From Anaerolineales bacterium (GTDB lineage: Bacteria > Chloroflexota > Anaerolineae > Anaerolineales > DRMV01), in assembly GCA_026996855.1 (NCBI GenBank), contig JALWJZ010000094.1, positions 1-37,420 on the forward strand: 37,420 nucleotides of DNA. Direction: 5' to 3'. This document shows positions 27,388 through 35,753 of the stretch, one piece after another; the stretch's first letter is position 1; each line of letters begins with the position of its first letter. The notes under the pieces were generated by a model that saw only the letters and a list, made by a program, of their open reading frames with translations, searched no databases and had not been told where the DNA came from. A program made the translations under genes and the position numbers.

Positions 27388-27440
27388 TGCCACAAGGCTT
27401 TTCCGTGCAGGCTTTTCTGAGAACCCCGCCACCCCATCAA

Positions 27441-27480
27441 AAGAACCGGGCGCAGAAGGTAAGCGCCCGGTTCTTTGATT
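27441..27480 (+). terminator. Intrinsic terminator after rpoC
   Basis: AAGAACCGGGCGC (27441-27453) and GCGCCCGGTTCTT (27463-27475) form a perfect 13-bp stem with a 9-nt loop, followed by TGATTT. The remainder of the 242-nt gap to the next gene shows no clear promoter. Confidence 0.85.
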
Positions 27481-27629
27481 TCCCGACCTTTTCCTGACGG
27501 TTGGACTGCATACTCAAGGACGAGAGCGTGACCGACCCGCTGGCCCTCCAAAGCCAGACACGACAGGCGAAAAAAGCAAGTGGCTTCTTTCGTCTCCCAT
27601 CACGCGACATTTTTTCGAGGAGCCCAACC

Positions 27630-28742
27630 ATGAACCTTTGGAAACGATGTCCCCTTTGCGGCAGCACAAACCCGGCCGACCAACGGTTTTGCCTCACCTG
27701 TGGTCACGAACTGGCCACTTTCGAATCGCCGTCACTGTTGCGTTTGCTCCTGGGTCATTTTCAAGAAATCCTGGAAAACCTCCTCAATCCGATTTTCGCC
27801 TTCCTCAAAACCCTTTGGGTCGTCCTCTTCCACCCCGTTCGTTTTCATCGAGCGCTGACGAAGGGCGACCCGCCCATCGAACGCATCGGTTTCCCCCTGG
27901 ATTTCTTATGGAAGAGCCTTTTCCCGGAAGTGCGGCCCTACGTGCTCGATCCCATGGAGTTCCTGCTCACGCCCATTGTGCTGGGTCTGCTTCTGGGGGC
28001 GGCCAGCATCGTGGAAAGCGGTTTTTCCGAGTCGGCCGAATCCCTACAGGTGGCGCCCCTGGAGGGCGTTTTGAACCCCATTACCCCCACCGAAATCAAC
28101 TTGATTACCGACATGACGTTGAATTTCCTGGCCCTCAACATGGTGCTTTTGCTCCTGGGGGCCTTGATGGGCGCGGCCGCACTGTACCGGATATGGCTGG
28201 GATGGAAGCGCTCTCCGAGTCTCAAACGTCGGGCGACCCAGTCCGCCTATTACTTCTGGTTCTACAACACCGGGGTGGTCACCATGCTCATGCTTTTCGG
28301 GCGCTTTCTCCCCCGCATTCGCGGCTGGGACCAAACCCCTGGCCTGCTGAGTCTGTGGGTACCCACAGGTACGGTCCTCCTGCTGGCTGCCCTGGTGTGG
28401 TTCTTCGGGGTGCTTCCCTTCATCCTTTTTCGTTCCTGGGGAATGCTTCGGGTGACGGGTGCCGTGTTGAGCAGTTGGCTCTGGTGGGGAATGCTCTACG
28501 GGCTGTGGTTTCTGGGAGGAAACGAATGGGCCGCGTGGCCCGCGGCGTTGTTCATGGTCACCCTTTTGTTCCTGGCCGCGCTTCCACCCTGGATGTGGTG
28601 TCTTTGTCTGTCGCCGCCGGTCCTGCTGGGATTTGGAGCCTTGGTCTTCTGGCGCCACAGGCAAAAACGACGCCAAAAGCCAGCGCCTTCCATCGACGAA
28701 GAACCACCCCTCCGGCTTCCGAGCGACCGACTCTTACGCTGA
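27630..28742 (+). CDS. Zinc-ribbon multi-pass membrane protein of unknown function
   Basis: The 370-residue protein starts with a compact zinc ribbon (Cys7, 10, 21, 24: CPLCGSTNPADQRFCLTCGHE). An amphipathic stretch FHPVRFHRALTKGDPP near residue 70 follows, then about six hydrophobic segments between 105 and 350 and a basic tail ending in LPSDRLLR. I do not recognise the full-length family; the layout recalls Yip1-like bacterial membrane proteins with an N-terminal zinc ribbon. The ATG at 27630 follows GAGGAG and begins exactly at the ribbon; the frame is open further left without a ribosome-binding site. It is separated from rpoC by a terminator, so no operon link is implied. Confidence 0.78.
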   Translation: MNLWKRCPLCGSTNPADQRFCLTCGHELATFESPSLLRLLLGHFQEILENLLNPIFAFLKTLWVVLFHPVRFHRALTKGDPPIERIGFPLDFLWKSLFPEVRPYVLDPMEFLLTPIVLGLLLGAASIVESGFSESAESLQVAPLEGVLNPITPTEINLITDMTLNFLALNMVLLLLGALMGAAALYRIWLGWKRSPSLKRRATQSAYYFWFYNTGVVTMLMLFGRFLPRIRGWDQTPGLLSLWVPTGTVLLLAALVWFFGVLPFILFRSWGMLRVTGAVLSSWLWWGMLYGLWFLGGNEWAAWPAALFMVTLLFLAALPPWMWCLCLSPPVLLGFGALVFWRHRQKRRQKPAPSIDEEPPLRLPSDRLLR

Positions 28743-28777
28743 AGGCCTTTTCCGAAAGGAAGGGCCGGGCGGACGGC

Positions 28778-29587
28778 TCACTCTTCAAAAGCCCGCTGGG
28801 CCTCCTGGCCCGCGTCGTCGTATTCCGGCGCGTCTTCGGTTTGGGGCCGAAGGTCGGGCAGGGGCCACAGGCCCCGCTCCTTCAAGAACGCGCGCACCAG
28901 CACGTCTCCTCGGTCCAGGATGCGGATGTACCAGGCCAGGGTGAGCATCTCCTGCTCTTCCGGCGTCAGGCGCCAGGGGAGGTCATCCCGCGCGTGCAGC
29001 CGATGCACCATGGTAAACAGGGTGATGCCCACGCTGACGGATATGTTGTAACTCTCGGTGAAACCGTACATGGGCAATCGGAGCACACCGTCGGCGTGCT
29101 TCAAAGCATCGTCGCTCAAGCCCTCCAGTTCACTGCCGAACCAAAAAGCCAGCGGCCGGTCCAAAGGGATGTCGTCCAACGAGGTCCAGGTGGGGTTGTA
29201 GGGCGAGGTGGCCACCAGGCGGTACCCTTTTTCCCGCAGGTAAGCCATGCACCGGGTGGTGTTTTGCCCATCGGCCCGACGAAAGCGGTAGAGGTTAATC
29301 CACTTGGAGGCTCCCATCACCACCTTGGGGTTCAGCCGGTACGGATTCCAGTTTTCCACGATGTAAACGTCCTGCACGCCCAAAATCTCCGCGGTACGCA
29401 AGGTGGCGCTGGCGTTTTGCGGCTGGTAAATGTCTTCCAGCACCAGCGTAATGTACCGGGTACGCCACTGAAGTACCTCGCGTATCTTGCGTTTCTTGTT
29501 TTCGGTGATGAACCGGCCCAGATAGGCGAGCAGGTCTGGACGAACCTGGGAAGGGATGCGTTCAACGGGAATGCCTCGAGGTCGCAT
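28778..29587 (-). CDS. TrmH-family RNA 2'-O-methyltransferase
   Basis: The 269-residue SPOUT methyltransferase has motif 1 QNASATLRTAEILG (Asn58, Arg64), motif 2 FGSELEGLS (150-158) and motif 3 LPMYGFTESYNISVSVGITL (171-190). The segment after motif 3, LTPEEQEMLTLAWYIRIL, resembles the TrmH C-terminal extension, favouring tRNA Gm18 methylation over a 23S rRNA role. An acidic tail of about 20 residues ends the protein. The ATG at 29587 lies 38 nt after the XdhC-like stop, but its ribosome-binding site is weak. The gene converges on the zinc-ribbon gene, with 35 nt between stops. Confidence 0.9.
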   Translation of the reverse strand: MRPRGIPVERIPSQVRPDLLAYLGRFITENKKRKIREVLQWRTRYITLVLEDIYQPQNASATLRTAEILGVQDVYIVENWNPYRLNPKVVMGASKWINLYRFRRADGQNTTRCMAYLREKGYRLVATSPYNPTWTSLDDIPLDRPLAFWFGSELEGLSDDALKHADGVLRLPMYGFTESYNISVSVGITLFTMVHRLHARDDLPWRLTPEEQEMLTLAWYIRILDRGDVLVRAFLKERGLWPLPDLRPQTEDAPEYDDAGQEAQRAFEE

Positions 29588-29625
29588 GACGCCTGCCTGG
29601 AGGAAGAGATGGGCACGGACTCCAT

Positions 29626-30456
29626 TCACCGGGAAGGGGGCGGGGAAACGGGGGGGACGTCTTGGACACGGGGTTCCAGCGCCCCACGGAACACGCCCAC
29701 CACCTGGGCCATGATGCTCAAAGCGATTTCCTCGGGGGTTTCGGCGCCGATTTCCAGGCCAATGGGCGACACCACCCGGTCTACCACTTCCTCGGGCAAA
29801 CCCTTGTCCTCCATCAGCGTGCGGCGGGTGGTGGCCCAGCGCCGCCGCGAGCCAATGACCCCCACATACGGGGCCGGTGTGGCGAGGATTTCGGGAAGGA
29901 TTTCCGCGTCCACCTGGGTGCCCGGGGTCACCAGCACGAAGAAGGTACGACGGTCCACTTCCAGGTGCCGGCGCAACTCCTGGGGAGGCGCGACGATGTA
30001 ACGATGCGCGCCGGGAATCTTCTCCGGGTTGCACCATTCTTCCCGCTGGTCGTAAAGCACCACCCGCCACCCCAGCCAGCGGGCCAGGTGCACCACGGCC
30101 TTGCCCACGTGGCCGGCCCCCACCACCACCAGGGTGGGCGGCGGCAATACCGGTTCGATGTACACATGTACCTCCCCACCGCATACGCCGGGGTCGCCCC
30201 GCTGAGGGTCGATCATGTTGTAGGTCAGGTAACGGGGGCGGCCGTCCTGCAGGGCCTCCAGCGCGGCCTGCCGCACCCGATACTCCAATTCGCCGCCCCC
30301 CACGGTGCCCTCGAAGGAGCCATCGGGATACACCAGCATTTTGGAACCGGGCCGCCGGGGCACCGAACCTCGAGTCCACACCACGGTGCAAAGGGCCACC
30401 GGTCGGTCCTGTTCCACGTCCTTTGCCAGATGCAAATAGACTTCCCGCTCGTCCAT
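29626..30456 (-). CDS. XdhC/CoxI-family protein (molybdenum hydroxylase maturation)
   Basis: The 276-residue protein has both XdhC halves. The N-terminal CoxI-like domain has ALCTVVWTRGSVPRRPGSKM, GTVGGGELE and DPGVCGGEVHVYIEP. The C-terminal Rossmann domain has LVVVGAGHVGKAVVHLA and YVGVIGSRRR. XdhC binds and helps sulfurate molybdenum cofactor before its insertion into xanthine dehydrogenase-type enzymes. No molybdoenzyme subunit is in the window, so its client lies elsewhere. The start is ATG 30456; a GTG directly before it (30459) is equally possible. It sits between YugP-like and TrmH genes in one orientation. Confidence 0.9.
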   Translation of the reverse strand: MDEREVYLHLAKDVEQDRPVALCTVVWTRGSVPRRPGSKMLVYPDGSFEGTVGGGELEYRVRQAALEALQDGRPRYLTYNMIDPQRGDPGVCGGEVHVYIEPVLPPPTLVVVGAGHVGKAVVHLARWLGWRVVLYDQREEWCNPEKIPGAHRYIVAPPQELRRHLEVDRRTFFVLVTPGTQVDAEILPEILATPAPYVGVIGSRRRWATTRRTLMEDKGLPEEVVDRVVSPIGLEIGAETPEEIALSIMAQVVGVFRGALEPRVQDVPPVSPPPSR

Positions 30457-30502
30457 CACATCACCACACTACCCGCCGAAGCCAACCTTCCCCTGCTCTC
30501 CA

Positions 30503-31198
30503 CTAATCTCGTCGGCGCATCCCTGCCACCAGAAAAGCGTAGTACGCCAACTGCAACAGGGCCACGATGAGCGCGGCCACGTACGTGAGCGCTGCCGCGG
30601 TAAGCACCTTGCGGATGCCTTCCCGTTCCACCGGGCTGGAAACCAGCCCCGTTTGTTCCAGAAGTTTCCTGGCCCGGGCCGAGGCGTTGAACTCCACCGG
30701 CAGGGTAACCAAGGCAAAGAGGGCGCCTGCGGAAAACACAATGACCCCCAGCCAGGCCACCTCCACCCAACGCAGCATCAAACCCAGGAAAATCAAAATC
30801 CAGCCCAGGTAGGAGCCAATGTTCACCGCGGGAACCATCGCGGTGCGCAGGTGCAGGGGCAGATACCCTTGCGCATGTTGCAAAGCATGGCCCAACTCGT
30901 GCGCGGCCACCGCGGCCGCGGCCACCGAGCGGCCATAATACGTCTGCGGCGACAGGCGCAAGGTGCGGCTGAGGGGGTCGTAATGGTCCGAGAGCCAGCC
31001 CTGCACCTTCTCGATGCGCACCGACAGGCCAGCCCGGCGGGCCAGGTACTCGGCCACCTGCGCGCCGGTCAGGCCCTGACGGAGCGGCACCCGGCGCCAT
31101 TTGTTGAAAGTACTCTTCACGTACAGTTGGGCCAGGAGCATCAAAAGCAGGCCCGGCGCCATGAAGAGCAGGTAGAAGGGGTCGAAGAAAAAGAACAT
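30503..31198 (-). CDS. YugP-like membrane zinc metallopeptidase
   Basis: The 231-residue protein has an N-terminal membrane segment (residues 6-26), then the zinc motif HELGH (His100, Glu101, His104) in VAAHELGHALQHAQGYLPL. Two or three more hydrophobic segments follow, and the third-ligand candidate Glu in LPVEFNASARA. This matches the YugP / putative neutral zinc metallopeptidase family of about 225-235 residues, whose substrates are unknown. The ATG at 31198 is preceded by GGTGAGGAGGTAG. It is first in a three-gene run with XdhC-like and TrmH genes. Confidence 0.9.
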   Translation of the reverse strand: MFFFFDPFYLLFMAPGLLLMLLAQLYVKSTFNKWRRVPLRQGLTGAQVAEYLARRAGLSVRIEKVQGWLSDHYDPLSRTLRLSPQTYYGRSVAAAAVAAHELGHALQHAQGYLPLHLRTAMVPAVNIGSYLGWILIFLGLMLRWVEVAWLGVIVFSAGALFALVTLPVEFNASARARKLLEQTGLVSSPVEREGIRKVLTAAALTYVAALIVALLQLAYYAFLVAGMRRRD

Positions 31199-31295
31199 GA
31201 CAAACTACCTCCTCACCTTCGACGTTTCCAGGTAAGCGGTTGGGGGAAATTCCCGTTCGCGAATGGTCCGTCGCCGTCCTTTTACGTGCGAACAC

Positions 31296-31304
31296 ATTAT
31301 ACCA
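31296..31304 (-). promoter_or_regulatory. Extended -10 promoter for the YugP-XdhC-TrmH unit
   Basis: The minus strand reads TGGTATAAT: a perfect -10 with the TGn extension. The predicted leader is about 90 nt. No strong -35 is visible, which extended -10 promoters tolerate. Confidence 0.6.
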
Positions 31305-31340
31305 AGCAGGCCTTTCGCGGCACATGGAATCGGTTTCACC

Positions 31341-31497
31341 CCAGGCGTTTTGCATGTTCTCATAAATGCTCACACAGAGCCACGGAGAACACGGCGTATT
31401 TGCTGGAGAAGGCCAAAATTTTCTCTGTGTTCTCTGTGCCTCCGTGAGAAAATGCGATGGTTTTTGCCGCTTTTGTTGGATTTTGAAAAACGCGTGG
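31341..31497 (+). repeat. Dispersed intergenic repeat, copy C (long form)
   Basis: Positions 31435-31497 match copy A with 5 of 63 changes. The left part, containing TTCTCTGTGTTCTCTGTGCC and CACAGAGCCACGGAGAAC, matches the reverse complement of copy B. Internally the element holds an inverted repeat of the CAGAG-CACGGAGAACAC type, so it can fold. It occupies much of the 403-nt gap between the YugP gene and etfA, together with the promoter and terminator listed separately. Confidence 0.83.
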
Positions 31498-31511
31498 TTT
31501 CACCCAAATGC

Positions 31512-31546
31512 AAAAGGAGGGGCTGCGGCATGGTCGCAACCCCTCC
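31512..31546 (-). terminator. Intrinsic terminator after etfA
   Basis: On the minus strand GGAGGGGTTGCG pairs with CGCAGCCCCTCC (one G-T pair) around a 7-nt loop, followed by TTTTG. It ends the etfBA unit 55 nt after the etfA stop. Confidence 0.85.
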
Positions 31547-31601
31547 CGGCGCGTGCAAAGGCCTGGCAGGCATCCGAAGCGCTGCTCGCGGCCTTGCCAC
31601 C

Positions 31602-32651
31602 TTACGTTTTGACCAGGCCGCGTTCGCGGAGTTCTTCCAGGATGGCCGGAGCAATCTCCCAAAGGTCGCCCACGATGCCGTAATGGGCAATCTTGAAAAT
31701 GGGCGCTTCGGGGTCTTTGTTGATGGCCACGATGATTTTGCTGGTGCGCATACCGGCCTGGTGCTGAATGGCGCCGGAGATGCCAAAGGCCATGTACAGG
31801 TCCGGCGAGACCACCTTGCCCGTCTGACCCACCTGATGGTCATAGGAAATGTATCCGGCATCCACCGCGGCGCGACTGGCCCCCAGGGCGCCACCCAAAG
31901 CCTTGGCCAGTTCGCCCAACATCTTGAAGCCCTCCTGCGCAATGCACTTTTCCCGTTCCTTGGGGTCGGAAATGCCGGCGCAGGGTTCGGGCACCTGGGG
32001 CGCGTTGGCCACACCGCGGCCGCCGGAGACGATGATGCGGGCTTCGGTCAGCCGCGGGCCCTCGGCCTCGGGTTTTTCATACCCCACCACCTGGACGGGG
32101 GACTCCTCCAGGGCCAGGTCTACCTTTTCGATGCCCGCGGCGTCCACGGCCTGGGGTTCCGGGGCCTCGAAGGAGCGCACTCGGGTGGTCACCACCGCGG
32201 GCAAGGGCGCCTCCACCCGTGCCCACACCTTGCCCGCGTACACAGGCCGCCTGGCCGTCACCTTGCCGTCGGCCAGGGCTACCTCGAACACGTCGGGCAG
32301 CAGGCCTACACCCAGGGCCGCCGCCAGCCACGCGGCCAGTTCCTTGCCGCGCGTCGTGGCGGGAAACAGCCACACGGCGATATCGTGCTCCTGGGCCAGC
32401 GCGGCCAGGGCCTTTCCGTACAGGCCGGTTCGGTAATCGGCCAGGGACGGATGCTCCACCAACAGCACCCGGTCCGCGCCTCGGGCCTTGGCTTCCTGGG
32501 CCAGGGCCTGCCCATCCGCGGCCAACACCACGGCCACTACCTGCCCGCCCAGGGCCTGGGCCAAATCACGGGCCGGGGTAAAAGGTTCCCACGTTGCACC
32601 AGGGGCCTGCCCCTGGAAATGGTCCACCACAACCGCCACGTGCTTGCTCAT
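31602..32651 (-). CDS. etfA: Electron transfer flavoprotein subunit alpha
   Basis: The 349-residue protein has the ETF alpha layout: an N-terminal nucleotide-binding-like domain, then the FAD domain with IIVSGGRGV (206-214), GASRAAVDAGY (258-267), HQVGQTGKVVSPDLY (272-286) and AFGISGAIQHQAGM (288-301). With EtfB it carries electrons from acyl-CoA or other dehydrogenases to the quinone pool. An insertion of about 24 residues (215-239), with Cys224 and Cys236 in EPCAGISDPKEREKC, separates SGGRG from the following helix, where typical EtfA has only a few residues. The ATG overlaps the etfB stop by 4 nt. Confidence 0.93.
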   Translation of the reverse strand: MSKHVAVVVDHFQGQAPGATWEPFTPARDLAQALGGQVVAVVLAADGQALAQEAKARGADRVLLVEHPSLADYRTGLYGKALAALAQEHDIAVWLFPATTRGKELAAWLAAALGVGLLPDVFEVALADGKVTARRPVYAGKVWARVEAPLPAVVTTRVRSFEAPEPQAVDAAGIEKVDLALEESPVQVVGYEKPEAEGPRLTEARIIVSGGRGVANAPQVPEPCAGISDPKEREKCIAQEGFKMLGELAKALGGALGASRAAVDAGYISYDHQVGQTGKVVSPDLYMAFGISGAIQHQAGMRTSKIIVAINKDPEAPIFKIAHYGIVGDLWEIAPAILEELRERGLVKT

Positions 32652-33424
32652 AGCACCTTCTCCTCGATGAGTTTGTCAACGAGTTTGCGGGCGATTTCCC
32701 GCGGGGTTTCGCCTTCAATGAACTGACAGACCACCTCCCGTTGAGGCGGCTGCATGACCTCGGGCCAGGTCACCCGAGGGGGATGGACCTCCAGGCCCAG
32801 TTCGGCCAGATTCCATACGGGAATCTTGGCCCGACTGGCCTTGCGAATGCCGATGAAGGAGGGATACCGAGGCTCCGCGAACTCCTTGGCGATGGTCAGC
32901 ACCGCGGGCAAAGGCACCCGCAGGGTCTGCTTGGCCTCGTCCAGGGTTCGCACCACCTCCAGGGTTTTGGAACCCTCGTCGAAACCCCGGAAGGCCGTCA
33001 CCAGGCCCACGAAAGGCCAGCCCAGCACCTGAGCCACCGCCGCGGGCGTGCTAGCCGTATCCCCGTCAATGGCCTGACGGCCGAAAATCACCAGGTCGGG
33101 GTTGAGTTTGCGGATGGCCGCGCTCAAAACCTGGGCGGTGGCCAGCACGTCGGCCTGAGCCAGGGGTTCGTCGTAAATGCGGATGGCCTGCTGGCAGCCC
33201 ATGGCCAGGGCACGGCGCAGGGCCTCCAGCGCGGCCTCGTCCCCCATGCTGATGACGGTGACCTGACCACCAAATTTTTCCTTGGCCTGAAGCGCGGCTT
33301 CCACGGCAAATTCGTCCCACGGATTCAACACCAGCGGCGCTTCGCCCCAGGTGACCTTTCCGTCTTCCACCCGGACTTGCGCCGCGGTATCGGGAACCAC
33401 CTTCACACCAACGACGATGTTCAC
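32648..33424 (-). CDS. etfB: Electron transfer flavoprotein subunit beta
   Basis: The 258-residue protein begins with the EtfB pattern VNIVVGVKVVPDTAAQVRV. NPWDEFAVEAALQAKEKFGG, VISMGDEAALEALRRALAMGC, the AMP/FAD-site-like IFGRQAIDGDTASTPAAVAQVLGWP and VPLPAVLTIAKEFAEPRYPS follow. It forms the ETF heterodimer with EtfA. The GTG start at 33424 is chosen because AAGGAGG lies 7 nt upstream; the frame continues to 33589 but adds unrelated residues. A candidate extended -10 lies about 60 nt upstream. Confidence 0.93.
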   Translation of the reverse strand: MNIVVGVKVVPDTAAQVRVEDGKVTWGEAPLVLNPWDEFAVEAALQAKEKFGGQVTVISMGDEAALEALRRALAMGCQQAIRIYDEPLAQADVLATAQVLSAAIRKLNPDLVIFGRQAIDGDTASTPAAVAQVLGWPFVGLVTAFRGFDEGSKTLEVVRTLDEAKQTLRVPLPAVLTIAKEFAEPRYPSFIGIRKASRAKIPVWNLAELGLEVHPPRVTWPEVMQPPQREVVCQFIEGETPREIARKLVDKLIEEKVL

Positions 33425-33482
33425 CGCTCGTCCTCCTTGTGCCGAAATCAGAATGTCCTTTGGGCCAACGATGCCAAAGTCA

Positions 33483-33491
33483 ATTTTACCA
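33483..33491 (-). promoter_or_regulatory. Candidate extended -10 promoter for etfBA
   Basis: The minus strand reads TGGTAAAAT, identical to the nonamer ahead of korA. It implies a leader of about 50 nt. No clear -35 is seen. The acs terminator lies just upstream, so etfBA needs its own promoter. Confidence 0.45.
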
Positions 33492-33558
33492 CCATCGCCC
33501 ACCTGAAATTCGTCCTGAGAGGGTGGATGAAAAGGGGCAAAGCATCCGCTTCCAGGAA

Positions 33559-33598
33559 CAAAAAGCGGGGAAGGCGGCCCAATGGCCACCTTCCCCGC
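33559..33598 (-). terminator. Intrinsic terminator after acs
   Basis: On the minus strand GCGGGGAAGG and CCTTCCCCGC form a 10-bp stem, with GGCC/GGCC-type pairing inside the 14-nt loop, followed by TTTTTG. It starts 45 nt after the acs stop. Confidence 0.9.
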
Positions 33599-33642
33599 AA
33601 TCGAGATGGTTCTTGGACAGGTCCTGCGCGCCCTTCTTCCGT

Positions 33643-35544
33643 TCAGTCCTCCAACGTGGAAAGGTCGCCCTCGGGCAGGCCCAGGGTCCAGGCCCGGAGC
33701 AACCGGCGCATGATTTTGCCCGAACGGGTCTTGGGCAGTTTGTCCACGAAGTGAATCTTCTCCGGTCGGGCAATCTTGCCGATTTGCTGGGCCACGAATT
33801 CGATGAGTTCCTTCTCCAGTTCCGGCGTACCCGCCAGCCCGGCTCGAAGCACCACGTAGGCGTGAATGGCGTTGCCCTTGATTTCGTGAGGTACACCGAT
33901 GACCGCGGCCTCCACCACGTCGGGATGGGCCACCAGCGCGCTTTCGATTTCCGCGGTGCCCAACCGGTACCCGGAAACTTTGATGACGTCGTCCACCCGG
34001 CCGATAATCCAGAAGTAACCATCTTCGTCGATTTTGGCGGAATCGCCGGTGAAATAGCGGCCGGGGAAGCGGCTCCAGTAGGTCTCCACGTACCGCTCGG
34101 GGTCACCGTACAGGGTGCGAAGCATGGCTGGCCAGGGGTTCTTGAGGATGAGGTATCCCTCGGTGTTGGGCGGCACGGGGTTGCCCTCGTCGTCCACCAC
34201 CTCGGCCACCTGTCCGAAGAAGGGCCGGAACGCGGAACCGGGCTTGAGGGGCACGGTGGGCACCGGGGTGATCATGAAGTGGCCGGTTTCGGTCTGCCAC
34301 CAGGTATCCATGATGGGGCAGCGTTCGCCGCCCACCACCCGGTAGTACCACTTCCAGGCCGCGGGGTTGATGGGCTCGCCCACGGAACCCAGGATGCGCA
34401 GGGAAGACAGGTCGTGCTTACGGACCCATTCCTCGCCGTAACGCATCAGGCCCCGGATGGCCGTGGGCGCGGTGTAGAAGGCGGTCACACCGTAGGTTTC
34501 CACAATCTGCCACCAGCGGTCGGGCGTGGGGTAGTTGGGCGCGCCTTCGTACATGATGGAGGTCACCCCCAGCACCAGGGGAGAGTACACGATGAAGGAG
34601 TGGCCGGTAATCCAGCCGGGGTCAGCCGCGCACCACCACACGTCGTCGTCTTGCAGGTCGAAGACGTACTTGAGCGCGGTGTAGGTGCCCACCATGTAGC
34701 CGCCGTGCACGTGCAAGATGGCCTTGGGTTTGCCCGTGGTGCCCGAGGTGTACAGGATGAACAGGGGGTCTTCCGCGTCCATCACTTCCGTAGGCGAAGG
34801 GCCCTCGGCCAGGGGGGAAGCCATGAGTTCGTGGTACCAGAAATCCCGGCCCGGCACCATGTTCACCGGCTTGACCTCGGGCCCCAGACGTTGTACCACC
34901 ACCACCTTCTCCACCGAGGGGGTCTGCACCACCGCCTGGTCGACGGTGTCCTTCAAAGGCACCACCTTGCCCCGCATCCAGCCACCGTCCTGGGTGATGA
35001 CCACTTTGGATTCCGAATCCAGAATGCGCTCCCGCAAGGCTTCCACGCTGAAACCGCCATACACCACCGAATGGATCGCGCCGATTTTTACCGTGGCCAG
35101 CATGGCCACCACGATTTCCGGCACCCGGCCCATGTAGATGGTGACCCGGTCTCCCTTTTTCACACCCAGGCCGCGCAATACATTGGCGAAGCGATTGACC
35201 TCGTTGTACAGTTCCCGATACGAAATGGTGCGGGTATCTCCCGGTTCGCCAATCCAGTAAAAAGCCACTTTGTTGCGTCGCCAGGTCTTCATGTGCCGAT
35301 CCAAAGCGTTGTGCACGATGTTGGTCTGGGCACCCACAAACCACTTGTAGAAGGGCGGGTTGCTGTCGTCCAGCACCTGGTCCCAGTGGCGGAACCACTC
35401 CAGTTCTTCCGCCTCCTTAGCCCAAAAGGCTTGCGGGTCCTCGATGGATGCTTTGTACATGGCTTCCCAGTCTTTCACCCGGGCCCGTGCAATGACTTCT
35501 TCGGAAGGATAGTACACCTCTCCGTGTTGCGGACGAATGGCCAT
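33643..35544 (-). CDS. acsA: Acetyl-CoA synthetase (AMP-forming)
   Basis: The 633-residue ANL-family enzyme carries the AMP-binding loop [13 protein letters not shown], the acetate-specific Trp block [10 protein letters not shown], the hinge region [20 protein letters not shown], and the catalytic lysine in [10 protein letters not shown] (about Lys610). It converts acetate, ATP and CoA to acetyl-CoA, AMP and PPi in the cytoplasm, and could also take propionate. Length matches typical Acs (about 630-650). The ATG at 35544 follows GAGGAGG; the frame extends to 35706 without a better start. It stands as a single gene with its own terminator, beside etfBA. Confidence 0.95.
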   Translation of the reverse strand: MAIRPQHGEVYYPSEEVIARARVKDWEAMYKASIEDPQAFWAKEAEELEWFRHWDQVLDDSNPPFYKWFVGAQTNIVHNALDRHMKTWRRNKVAFYWIGEPGDTRTISYRELYNEVNRFANVLRGLGVKKGDRVTIYMGRVPEIVVAMLATVKIGAIHSVVYGGFSVEALRERILDSESKVVITQDGGWMRGKVVPLKDTVDQAVVQTPSVEKVVVVQRLGPEVKPVNMVPGRDFWYHELMASPLAEGPSPTEVMDAEDPLFILYTSGTTGKPKAILHVHGGYMVGTYTALKYVFDLQDDDVWWCAADPGWITGHSFIVYSPLVLGVTSIMYEGAPNYPTPDRWWQIVETYGVTAFYTAPTAIRGLMRYGEEWVRKHDLSSLRILGSVGEPINPAAWKWYYRVVGGERCPIMDTWWQTETGHFMITPVPTVPLKPGSAFRPFFGQVAEVVDDEGNPVPPNTEGYLILKNPWPAMLRTLYGDPERYVETYWSRFPGRYFTGDSAKIDEDGYFWIIGRVDDVIKVSGYRLGTAEIESALVAHPDVVEAAVIGVPHEIKGNAIHAYVVLRAGLAGTPELEKELIEFVAQQIGKIARPEKIHFVDKLPKTRSGKIMRRLLRAWTLGLPEGDLSTLED

Positions 35545-35753
35545 CGCGCACCTCCTCATTCGTAGTTTCGGACGTTCAACAAACGCTCCCAGGGCTTGGG
35601 CAACACCTTCGCACATATAAAAACCACAAAACAGGCCAAAGGTTTCGCTTTTTACGAAACGAAAAAACAAAATGTACGGCGAGGGCCGGTCGCCGGCTCT
35701 CGACAATGGTTATGGGGGATTTCGGGGGAAGAAGGGAAGGGGAAAATCCCTCT
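35545..35753. other. Intergenic region upstream of acs with inverted repeat GTTTCG-n7-CGAAAC
   Basis: The gap between acs and the M42 gene holds a 6-bp inverted repeat at 35642-35660 in an A/T-rich stretch and a TATATG-like box near 35617-35622 on the minus strand. Either could be part of acs control, but no full promoter can be defined. No gene is seen. Confidence 0.35.

Noticed and set aside
28744-28766. Bidirectional terminator between the zinc-ribbon and TrmH genes
   Set aside because: GGCCTTTTCC-GAAA-GGAAGGGCC pairs only imperfectly and has no T-run on either side.
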